DNA of 64,000 nt, from positions 1-64,000 of the forward strand of contig JAWXCB010000008.1 of assembly GCA_034440455.1 (NCBI GenBank). The letters run 5' to 3'. This DNA is from JAWXCB01 sp034440455 (GTDB lineage Bacteria; Bacteroidota; Bacteroidia; Chitinophagales; CAIOSU01). Below are positions 27,901-34,374 of the stretch, piece by piece. The translations under genes were made by a program, and so were the position numbers. A model generated the notes under the pieces. That model had not been told where the DNA came from. It worked only from the letters and a program-made list of their open reading frames with translations, and made no database searches. Numbering within the stretch: position 1 is the first letter of the stretch; each line of letters opens with the position of its first letter.

Positions 27901-28061
27901 TTGCCCGTGCCGGGTCCCGCAATTACTAAAACGGGTCCTTCAATTGTTTCAACTGCTTCCCGTTGTTTAGCGTTGAGTTTTTCTAATTCTTTTTTGAAAG
28001 ATTCGCGATAGTGCGTAGGCTCTTTAGGAGTTTCATCGGTTCGCGCAGAGGATAAATCCAT
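24915..28061 (-). CDS. UvrD/Rep-family helicase with C-terminal PD-(D/E)XK nuclease domain
   Basis: A 1048-residue superfamily 1 DNA helicase-nuclease. Visible helicase motifs: Q-motif and Walker A LNAKQREAVETIEGPVL...AGPGTGKT (near residues 33-57), motif II VDEYQDTN, motif III GDDDQSIYRFQGA, motif V VTAHASKGLEFDEVF and motif VI VALTRAKQRLYISYH. The C-terminal ~250 residues are a RecB-like nuclease: GTAVHYALEQLF, then VVDYKTGDPK (catalytic D and K). A cysteine in YLRCPLSFYFKY and three in GCNDKDCDWC suggest an AddB-like Fe-S clamp. Probably acts in double-strand-break processing in place of AddAB/RecBCD. Confidence 0.9.
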   Translation of the reverse strand: MDLSSARTDETPKEPTHYRESFKKELEKLNAKQREAVETIEGPVLVIAGPGTGKTQILAARIGYILENADARPENILCLTYTDAGAIAMRKRLLQFIGPDAYRLTINTFHAFCNNIIQDNLDIFGIHDLELISDLEANALIRKMIDDFPLEHPLKRITGDAYYERRRMRALFSLMKKEGWDAEFICGKADEYLFSLSEREEFQYKRANKVKGIQKGDPKKDAIKKATEQMEQLKAAAHSFTQFREQLEKARRYDFDDMLLWVHDAFNKHPDLLLTCQERYQYVMVDEYQDTNGIQNQLLHQLIGYWETPNVFVVGDDDQSIYRFQGASVENILQFKNEFQESANVVVITENYRSTQHILDAAKALIENNRERLITAIPGLSKNLLAKGENAALDFQPEIREYASIAYETAHVAKEIIARKEQGVNLANIAVIYRKHRQAEDLAKFLEEHNIPVNLRRRANVLDTPLVTQIITILRYIDAETQYPHSGEYLLFDILHFNIFGINALVIARMALDMKSKRNLTWREEISRVGGKIKNELFEETDNRVWRNMKKLSDDLEYWIHESKNITVQQLLEKIVTRGGVLRYIMQSSDKLWLMQELTSFFDFVKSESAKNPRITIARIAETIRMMQQDEIELPVNKISYNEQGVNLVTAHASKGLEFDEVFLFGCTKDAWEKGAMSSGYKLPDNLVTQIATDGDEMEESRRLFYVALTRAKQRLYISYHTADNKMNPQEKCRFVAEISSATGITERRIELPDDDLVDFHELMLQEPAPPVLELIEESWLRKSLENYSLSVTHLNEYLRCPLSFYFKYVLKVPTAKNEHLAFGTAVHYALEQLFRKMTTANKTFPDADEFAGDFERSMHWQAEAFTAEQFKRRLEYGKEILPAYYKQYVNSWNKVISPERNIRTVAVNGVPLNGKLDKIEFEGKLVNVVDYKTGDPKNAKKKLIPQEGDYWRQAVFYRILIDNDRTTDWQFASAEIDFVQPDKEGKFSKTRIPVTDADVEIVTGEITRVYNSIMNLEFKNGCNDKDCDWCNFVKSRYQSVPEGEEVD

Positions 28062-28152
28062 ATTCAGAGATTGAAAGAATTACATTATCGCTTGCATTAA
28101 AGCGAAACGTCAAGATAAGAAAGATTCGGGAAGGAGTTCGGGAGAAATCCGA

Positions 28153-28857
28153 TTAACCTACGCGCAATTTATAACCCGTGCCATGCACATTCACGATTTC
28201 AATGTTCGTGTCGTCTTTTAAAAACTTGCGCAGCTTGGTGATGTAAACATCCATGCTTCTGCCTGTGAAGTAGCTGTCATTGCCCCACACGAGTTTCAAG
28301 GCAATTTCACGCTCAAGCACCTGATTTGCGTTGAGGCAGAGTAAGCGTAAAAGGTCTGCTTCTTTGGTAGTGAGCTTTTGCGCTTCGCTTCCTTTCAGCG
28401 TCAGTTTTTGTGTCGGATAATCGAACGTGTATTTCCCGATGGTGAACGTATTTTTTGCAGGCTCTTCTTTTTTCCCTTTGCCCGTGCGCTTCAGCACCGC
28501 CTCAATGCGCGCTTCCAACTCTTCCATGCTGAATGGCTTGGTGAGATAATCATCACCGCCCACTTTGAACCCTTCGATTTTATCTTCCTTCATGGATTTT
28601 GCCGTGAGAAAAATGATTGGTGTAGCCTGGTCGGTTTTCCGCACGTGTTTCGTGAAGGTAAAGCCGTCCATCTTGGGCATCATAATATCCACTACACAGA
28701 TGTCGAATGGTTTATTGTTGAATGCTTTTAATCCCTGCTCGCCATCTTCTTTCAGGGTGACGACAAAATCTTTGTGTTCCAAAAATTCGCGCAACACGAA
28801 CCCGAGGTTCGGGTCGTCTTCAAGCAACAATACGCTGGCTCTGTCTTCAGTTTTCAT
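28153..28857 (-). CDS. OmpR-family response regulator (RprY-like)
   Basis: A 234-residue two-component regulator. The receiver domain (about 8-120) has the acidic pocket LLEDD, the phospho-acceptor D57 (VVDIMMPKMDG), and the conserved T/S and K (FLTAKS, LTKPF). A C-terminal winged helix (about 140-234) ends in RSMDVYITKLRKFLKDD...VHGTGYKL. The ATG at 28857 overlaps the 3' end of the histidine kinase gene by 11 bases, so the pair is coupled. Similar to RprY of Bacteroides; target genes unknown. Confidence 0.93.
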   Translation of the reverse strand: MKTEDRASVLLLEDDPNLGFVLREFLEHKDFVVTLKEDGEQGLKAFNNKPFDICVVDIMMPKMDGFTFTKHVRKTDQATPIIFLTAKSMKEDKIEGFKVGGDDYLTKPFSMEELEARIEAVLKRTGKGKKEEPAKNTFTIGKYTFDYPTQKLTLKGSEAQKLTTKEADLLRLLCLNANQVLEREIALKLVWGNDSYFTGRSMDVYITKLRKFLKDDTNIEIVNVHGTGYKLRVG

Positions 28858-30493
28858 TTGTTTGATTTGAGTGTGGAATGAATATTTCAAATGTCGTGCC
28901 TTTATTTAATTCGCTGCGGAATTTCACGTTGCCGCTATGCGCTTCCACCATCGCCTTCACGTAGCTCAATCCCAAACCGAAGCCTTTCACATTATGCACG
29001 TTGCCGGTGGGCACACGATAAAATTTTTCAAAGATGCGTTTTTGCGCGTCTTTGCTCATGCCGATTCCTTTATCAGAAACACTGATAAGCACACCACCAG
29101 TTTGGTCGCGTGTTGAGACGATTATTTCCGGTTTTTCGTTTGAATATTTAATCGCGTTGTCCAGCAAGTTGGTAATGATGTTTATGAAATGCGCTTCATC
29201 CACCTGCGCTTCAGGATAACGCGCTGTGAAGTCTGTTTGCAGCGCACCGCTTTTTTCTTCCAGTTGCAACGTCATCTTTTGAATCGCCTTTTGCACAAGC
29301 TCATGCAAATTCACTAACGATAACTTCAACTTATGCTCGCCACGCTCAATCACCGCCATCTGCAACACTTTCTCTACATGGCTGCCGAGTCGTTTATTTT
29401 CTTCATGAATTACTCCGGCATAGCGCAAAATTCTGTCAGGGTCGGAAGCAACGCGGTTGTCGCGCAACATTTCGCTTGCGAGTGAAATCGTTGAGATGGG
29501 CGTTTTTAACTCGTGCGTCATGTTGTTCACGAAATCGGTTTTCATATCCGACAATTTCTTTTGCCGGAAAATAATGTGAATCGTATAAGCAAAACAGAGT
29601 GAGACAAGCAGAATCAAACCAATGGAAGAAAACGACATCACACCCAGATTTTTCATGATGTAATTCCTTTTTGAAGGAAACTGCACGAGCAGATAGTTAT
29701 GCTCTGAAAATAAATCGTTGGGAAACAACGTCACTTTGTGCGAAGCGGGAATCAGTTGCGCGTTAAAGCGGTTGCTTGCTGCAATGGATTTTCCGAATTG
29801 CGTTGTCACCACAAATTCAAAAGGCGCATCAATGCCTTCGCTTTGCAGCGCTTCGCGAATGATATTACCCATCTCATCTTTTGGGATGCGGTCATGAATT
29901 TCACGCTCGTTGCTGAAAAACTGAAAGAAGATGTCGTCCACTAAATTTTTTCCGTAGTTCAGCTTTGTAATTTCCTGATTTACGGATTGCAGCATCTGCT
30001 CGCGACTTTTGTTGGAAACCTGAATTTTACAATCGCCTTCCGCCATCTTCACTTTGATCGTGCTGTGGAACACACCGTCTTTATCCTGCACGGTGTCAAT
30101 GGAAATCATGCTTGAATTAAGTTGCGATCCCAGTTCATTTTCTGAAGAAAATTTTCCTGACCAAGTGATGCTGTGATATTCCTCGATTTCTTTAAACAGC
30201 GGCTGAAACTGGTTTTCAAGCGAACTGCTTAACTTGTTTTGCAACAAGCGGATTTTTCTGTCTTGAGCATGGTCGCCTTGACTTGCGGTGAAAAACTCAT
30301 CGAAAATATAATTGGCGGCATCGTGTTTCTCTAACTTGTGCGACACTTTATGCAGCGCGTCATTTACGCCCTGGTCAAACTGCTGTTCGTGGAGCGTGAT
30401 GGCATTTTTAATCCAGAAAATTTGGATAAACACCATCCCCGTCAAGACCAGCGTCATCACAACAATCAGAATGGTTATCAGCCTTTTATTCAT
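28847..30493 (-). CDS. Membrane sensor histidine kinase (RprX-like)
   Basis: A 548-residue kinase. One transmembrane helix near residues 4-26 and a second near 285-310 enclose a ~255-residue periplasmic sensor region without a recognisable domain. HisKA carries NMTHELKTP with the phospho-His near residue 326. The ATPase domain has the N box (IITNLLDNAIKYS), G1 (VSDKGIGM), F box (IFEKFYRV) and G2 (GFGLGLSYV). The ATG at 30493 (MNKRLITIL) is preferred over the longer frame. It forms an operon with the response regulator and probably senses an envelope signal. Confidence 0.93.
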   Translation of the reverse strand: MNKRLITILIVVMTLVLTGMVFIQIFWIKNAITLHEQQFDQGVNDALHKVSHKLEKHDAANYIFDEFFTASQGDHAQDRKIRLLQNKLSSSLENQFQPLFKEIEEYHSITWSGKFSSENELGSQLNSSMISIDTVQDKDGVFHSTIKVKMAEGDCKIQVSNKSREQMLQSVNQEITKLNYGKNLVDDIFFQFFSNEREIHDRIPKDEMGNIIREALQSEGIDAPFEFVVTTQFGKSIAASNRFNAQLIPASHKVTLFPNDLFSEHNYLLVQFPSKRNYIMKNLGVMSFSSIGLILLVSLCFAYTIHIIFRQKKLSDMKTDFVNNMTHELKTPISTISLASEMLRDNRVASDPDRILRYAGVIHEENKRLGSHVEKVLQMAVIERGEHKLKLSLVNLHELVQKAIQKMTLQLEEKSGALQTDFTARYPEAQVDEAHFINIITNLLDNAIKYSNEKPEIIVSTRDQTGGVLISVSDKGIGMSKDAQKRIFEKFYRVPTGNVHNVKGFGLGLSYVKAMVEAHSGNVKFRSELNKGTTFEIFIPHSNQTNEN

Positions 30494-30583
30494 TGATTTC
30501 AAAGTTACCCAACATGCTTCCCATCTGCTTTCGTTTAACAATATTTAACGAGGCGGAAAAGCCCTGCTGTTACAACGGCTGAA

Positions 30584-30955
30584 CTACGGCAGTTGTATGA
30601 AATTGATTCCTAAAACGGGGAGATTAACTTTTTTTAGCAGAACAGCGCTTAGTTTCTCCTGCGATATTTTCGTCTGGGGGTTGGGCTTACTATGATAGAT
30701 TGCTGCAACATGAATTACTTTTTTTCGGGGCAAACATTCATAAACAATGGCATAGGGAAAGCCCGACACTTTTGTTTCTCTGAAATCTGATTTCCTTTTG
30801 CTGAAATATTCAGGATGCTCGCTGATTTGATTCAACTTTCGCTCCACAGCATCCATAAATCGTTCGCCCAAACCTTCCTTCTTCAACTCATACCAGTTAT
30901 ACGCCTCAATATATTCCCGATGCGCGAACTCATGCAGTCTGACAGCATAACCCAC
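30584..30955 (-). CDS. RelE/ParE-family toxin
   Basis: A 123-residue protein of the RelE/ParE superfamily, with REYIEAYNWYELKKEGLGERFMDAV (N-terminal helix hairpin) and FPYAIVYECLPRKKVIHVAAIYHSKP (core strands). ParE-type toxins inhibit gyrase; RelE-type cleave mRNA; which applies is not determinable. The proposed GTG at 30955 shares one base with the antitoxin stop (TAGTG), a coupled arrangement. The frame continues about 25 residues past the usual end of the fold. The paired antitoxin gene has a frameshift. Confidence 0.78.
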   Translation of the reverse strand: MGYAVRLHEFAHREYIEAYNWYELKKEGLGERFMDAVERKLNQISEHPEYFSKRKSDFRETKVSGFPYAIVYECLPRKKVIHVAAIYHSKPNPQTKISQEKLSAVLLKKVNLPVLGINFIQLP

Positions 30956-31202
30956 TATTTTTTCTTTGATGACCTGACGCGCTTGCGGGCAGCCTCTTTG
31001 GTTTCTTCCCAACTATAGGTAACTGCCGTGCCCTCGGCAAAACTTTTACTTCTTTGTTCTAATTCCTTGACAAAACGCGCATCCCAATCGTGCAGTGGCG
31101 CGTCTATTTCATCCTCCAGCATGGTGTAAATCGCGCGTATTTTTTTTCTTCCGCAACGCGCACGTAGTTTGCCAATTTTTCCCGAATATCTGAGGCTTTC
31201 AT
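30955..31202 (-). pseudogene. Frameshifted antitoxin of the upstream toxin
   Basis: Reading from the ATG at 31202 gives MKASDIREKLANYVRVAEEKK, then an 8-base T tract (31140-31147; A on the coding strand) shifts the frame and the product would stop after about 31 codons. In the other frame the rest of the antitoxin is intact: AIYTMLEDEI... through YSWEETKEAARKR to the TAG at 30957-30955. The 248-base length is one short of a whole number of codons, so a single missing base in the tract explains it. Either a real mutation, slippage-controlled expression, or a sequencing error. An internal ATG at 31122 could yield the C-terminal part alone. Confidence 0.65.
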
Positions 31203-31269
31203 GCTTTAGATTTTCTCAAATTTACTTTGAAAGAGCGAATCGTTCGCTTTATCCCCCGCATTACATTTT

Positions 31270-31277
31270 TAACTTTG
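31270..31277 (+). promoter_or_regulatory. Candidate -7 box upstream of DUF502 gene
   Basis: The bases TAACTTTG match the Bacteroidota -7 consensus TAnnTTTG exactly, 31 bases before the ATG at 31309. A TTT lies 19 bases upstream of it (31248-31250), a partial -33 match. Confidence 0.4.
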
Positions 31278-31308
31278 AGGTGAATACCGATTCGCTAAAT
31301 CCCCCTTT

Positions 31309-31902
31309 ATGAAAACACTTATTTCCTATATGTTGCGCGGCTTGCTGTTGCTTGCGCCTGTTGTTGTCACTCTTTATATCATCTACGCCATGTTCAAAGT
31401 GCTGGATGATTCAGTGAATGATTTTTTAGAAAATATTTTCGGCATCCGCGTGACGGGGCTTGGCGTCATTGTGCTGCTGGGCGTGATAACGGTGATTGGA
31501 TTTCTCAGCTCCACGCTGGTGTTCCGTCCGCTCTTCATCATGCTGGAACATGCCATTGCTCGCGCGCCTTTGGTGAATATCATTTACACTTCGCTGAAAG
31601 ATTTCGTTGCCGCCTTTTTCAGCGACAAGAAAAAATTCAACCAACCTGTGGTGGTGAATGTGAACGGCAATCCTGAATTTCAGAAACTGGGGTTCATCAC
31701 AAAAACTGACCTGAGCAGCATTGGGTTGAAAGGAAAAGTAGCGGTGTATCTGCCGCACTCCTACAATTTTTCAGGAAACCTGTTTGTGGTGGATGCAAAA
31801 AATGTAACACCGCTTGATGTGCCGGTGGCAGAGTTTATGAAGTTTATCGTTTCAGGCGGCATCACGGAATGGGATGCCACCGCCTCAACTTTAAAAAAAT
31901 GA
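31309..31902 (+). CDS. DUF502 family membrane protein
   Basis: A 197-residue inner-membrane protein. Two transmembrane helices (about residues 9-33 and 50-72) precede a soluble C-terminal domain with the family motifs IARAPLVNIIYTSLKDFV and PHSYNFSGNLFVV. DUF502 is widespread but uncharacterised; a transporter or stress-related membrane role has been suggested by context only. The stop overlaps the next gene's ATG (ATGA, 31899-31902), so the two are translationally coupled. Confidence 0.9.
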   Translation: MKTLISYMLRGLLLLAPVVVTLYIIYAMFKVLDDSVNDFLENIFGIRVTGLGVIVLLGVITVIGFLSSTLVFRPLFIMLEHAIARAPLVNIIYTSLKDFVAAFFSDKKKFNQPVVVNVNGNPEFQKLGFITKTDLSSIGLKGKVAVYLPHSYNFSGNLFVVDAKNVTPLDVPVAEFMKFIVSGGITEWDATASTLKK

Positions 31903-32888
31903 AAAAGCTGTTGTTCTGTTTCATTATATTTTTTTTCATCGCGCTGGCTGCTTCGCCACCTTGGGGCTTCTGGGCGCATAAGCGCATCAATCGCATCGCA
32001 GTGTTCACGCTTCCGAATGAAATGTTTGGCTTCTTCAAGCATCATATTGAGTTCATCACTGAAAATGCAGTAAGTCCCGACAAGCGCAGGTATTCTTCGC
32101 CTGATGAAGCGCCCCGCCATTACATTGACCTCGACCACTACGGCACTTTTCCTTTCGACAGTTTTCCGCGCAGGTGGGATGATGCGGTGGCAAAATATTC
32201 GGAAGATACGCTGCTTGCGTATGGCATTGTACCCTGGCATGTGCAGCGCATGACGTGGCAACTCACCGAAGCATTTAAAGAACGTAATGGCGCAAGAATT
32301 TTACGCCTCTCAACCGAACTTGGTCATTACATTGCCGATGCGCATGTGCCGCTACACACTACGGAAAACTACAACGGGCAACTCACTGACCAAGTCGGCA
32401 TTCATGGCTTTTGGGAATCGCGCATTCCTGAATTGTTTGGCGATGATTATGATTACTTCCTCGGCAAAGCGCGCTACATCGAGCAGCCGCTTGACAAGAT
32501 TTGGGCGGTTGTTTTAGAAAGTCATCGCTTGGTGGACAGTGTGCTTTCGCTGGAAAAAAATCTGCGCGCTGAATTTCCAACTGACCAGGTTTTCAGTTAT
32601 GAGCAACGGGGCAACACAACGGTGCGCGTGTATTCTGTTGACTACACCAAGGAATATGACAAGCGCATGAACGACATGGTGGAAAAAAGACTGCGCGAGT
32701 CTGTAATCAGCATCGGCAGCTTTTGGTTCACGGCTTGGGTGAATGCCGGGCAGCCTGATTTGAATGGCTTATTAAATCCTGCATTAGAAGAAGAATTGCG
32801 AAAAGAAACAGAAGCGGTGGTAAAGGATTCTTCTTTTACCGAAAAGAAAATACACGGGCGGGAGCATCCGAATACAGGGGCAGAGTGA
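31899..32888 (+). CDS. Zinc-dependent phospholipase C / S1-P1 nuclease-like protein
   Basis: A 329-residue exported protein with a signal peptide (about 1-20). Likely zinc ligands: W/H near the mature N-terminus (PPWGFWAHKRINRIAV), H and D in APRHYIDLDHYG, and H/D/H in LGHYIADAHVPLHTTENYNGQ with GIHGFWESRIPE following. This pattern is shared by zinc-dependent phospholipase C and S1/P1 nucleases. Bacteroidota members are commonly classed as PLC-like; the true substrate is unknown. The ATG at 31899 overlaps the DUF502 stop. Downstream begins a duplicated fragment of the DUF4286 gene. Confidence 0.8.
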   Translation: MKKLLFCFIIFFFIALAASPPWGFWAHKRINRIAVFTLPNEMFGFFKHHIEFITENAVSPDKRRYSSPDEAPRHYIDLDHYGTFPFDSFPRRWDDAVAKYSEDTLLAYGIVPWHVQRMTWQLTEAFKERNGARILRLSTELGHYIADAHVPLHTTENYNGQLTDQVGIHGFWESRIPELFGDDYDYFLGKARYIEQPLDKIWAVVLESHRLVDSVLSLEKNLRAEFPTDQVFSYEQRGNTTVRVYSVDYTKEYDKRMNDMVEKRLRESVISIGSFWFTAWVNAGQPDLNGLLNPALEEELRKETEAVVKDSSFTEKKIHGREHPNTGAE

Positions 32889-32895
32889 AGCGGCT

Positions 32896-33000
32896 TTACA
32901 CCACCTGCATCAACGTCCTGAACGCAACAAACTTCACTTCGTATTTATTAAGCGCTTTTTGCTAAAGTGCAGACGCGAATTTTTCCTTGTAGAATTGATA
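32896..33000 (-). pseudogene. Duplicated, decayed 3' fragment of the DUF4286 gene
   Basis: These 105 bases match 33912-34016 (the last 35 codons of the DUF4286 gene) without gaps and with 14 mismatches by eye (about 87%). Translated on the minus strand they give YQFYKEKFASAL, a stop, then a recognisable C-terminus with FVAFRTLMQVV. The copy has no start and contains a nonsense codon. Together with the intact gene it forms a direct repeat bracketing the BRO pseudogene. Confidence 0.85.
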
Positions 33001-33064
33001 GTTTTTCTTGGACGTTCACAAAGTTTCCTTGAAAAAATTCTTTGAGGATTTATAAGTTTGTTTT

Positions 33065-33886
33065 GTGAGTAACATCAAACTTTTCGAGAGCAGGCAAATC
33101 CGTTCCGTTTGGAATGAAAAAGAGCAGAAATGGCATTTCGTTGTAGAAGATGTTATAGCTGTATTGACGGATAGCAATGACCCCAAATAGTATATTAAAC
33201 GTATGCGCCAAAGAGATGCGGAACTTGCCAAAGGGTGGGTACAATTTGTACCTACCCTTCCGGTGGACACTCCGGGAGGCAAACAGCAGATGGGATGCGC
33301 CAATGCAAAAGGTCTATTGCGTATCATTCAGTCTATTCCGTCACCCAAAGCAGAACCGTTCAAACTCTGGTTAGCACAAGTCGGTTCTGACAGGTTGGAC
33401 GAAATTGAAAACCCGGAATTAGCCACGCAACGGACAAGAGAACTCAACAAACTGAAAGGCTATCCTGACGACTGGATTGAAAAGCGGATGCGGAGCATTG
33501 CCATTCGCGAGGAACTGACCGAGGAATGGAAAAACAGAGGAGTAAAAGACCAGATTGAGTATGCTATACTCACAGCGGAAATTTTAAAAGCTACTTTCGG
33601 ACTTACGCCCACCGAATAGAAGAAAGTGAAAGGGCTGAAAAGCCAAAACCTGCGCGACCACATGACTGACCTTGAGCTGATTTTCTCCATGCTTGGAGAA
33701 GCATCAACAACAGAGATCGTAAAAACACAAAACCCTAAAGGGTTTTTGCAGAACAAAAAAGCAGCAAAGCAAGGCGGAGTAGTAGCAGGCAATGCAAGAC
33801 GCTAACTTGAAAGCAGGACGGGCAAAAAAATAGTTTCATCAGAAAATTACTTGCCGGAAGCAAAGAAGAATAAGGAATTGAAATAA
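33065..33886 (+). pseudogene. BRO-family (phage antirepressor-type) protein gene, inactivated by three nonsense codons
   Basis: One continuous frame from a GTG at 33065 to TAA at 33884-33886 encodes a Bro-N type protein (about 273 codons), but it is broken by TAG at 33188-33190, TAG at 33617-33619 and TAA at 33803-33805. There is no frameshift. Conserved blocks remain: IKLFESRQIRSVWNEKEQKW, then LLRIIQSIPSPKAEPFKLWL, IENPELATQRTRELNKLKGY, and a C-terminal LRDHMTDLELIFSMLGEAS. From the family pattern the lost residues look like Gln, Tyr and Glu. BRO proteins occur in phages and mobile elements. The middle 417-base piece (33203-33619) is open but lacks the N-terminal BRO core. Confidence 0.85.
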
Positions 33887-33911
33887 GGGAAATAACAACC
33901 ACGCAGGAACC

Positions 33912-34214
33912 TTACACCACCTCCATCAGCGTCCTGAACGCAACAAACTTCCCTTCGTATTTATCCACTACTTTTTGTTGAAGCGCAGGCGCGAATTTTT
34001 CTTTGTACAATTGATAATCAGCCATTGAGTTACTGAGATACTGAATCGCAAACGTAACTCCATCGCTTTCATCTTGCTCAAGTAACCGGGTCATTCTGTA
34101 TTCTGTGAACAAACCCGTTTGCAGCACATTGGGGATATGCTCTTCTTTCATCCATTTTATCCATTCATCCTGAATGGCGGGGTCAATTTTTATGGTGATG
34201 TTGTAAAGAATCAT
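33912..34214 (-). CDS. DUF4286 family protein
   Basis: A 100-residue soluble protein starting MILYNITIKIDPAIQDEWIKWMKEEH, typical of DUF4286, a small ferredoxin-like/dimeric alpha-beta barrel family of unknown function in Bacteroidota. No signal peptide and no catalytic motif is apparent. Its last 105 bases are duplicated upstream at 32896-33000 with the BRO pseudogene between the copies. Confidence 0.85.
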   Translation of the reverse strand: MILYNITIKIDPAIQDEWIKWMKEEHIPNVLQTGLFTEYRMTRLLEQDESDGVTFAIQYLSNSMADYQLYKEKFAPALQQKVVDKYEGKFVAFRTLMEVV

Positions 34215-34285
34215 TTGGGTATTGAGGGTGGAGGGAGGTATGTTGAGATTTCAAAATTCGCTTTTATTCCTTTGGAAAATACAGG

Positions 34286-34362
34286 AACCGCTGAGGAAAG
34301 GAGTGAATACACGCGGAGGTGAAAGAGGATAACTCTCAGATACCTCTGCGCCCTCTGCGGTT
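34286..34362. repeat. Large imperfect palindrome of the AACCGC...GCGGTT family
   Basis: Bases 34286-34362 start AACCGCTGAGG and end CCTCTGCGGTT, with an inner pair GCGGAGGT/ACCTCTGC. The second copy, at 59255-59352, has the same ends and the same inner CGCAGAGGT/ACCTCTGCG motif. Such intergenic CTCTGCG repeats are common in Bacteroidota genomes. It lies between the DUF4286 gene and the TPR gene. Confidence 0.6.
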
Positions 34363-34374
34363 AAATTGTATTCT

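Noticed and set aside
33188..33805. Reassigned stop codons (TAG read as an amino acid) in the BRO frame
   Set aside because: TAG ends other genes in the window (the DUF4276 and first amidohydrolase genes, for example) and a TAA also interrupts the frame, so nonsense mutation is simpler.
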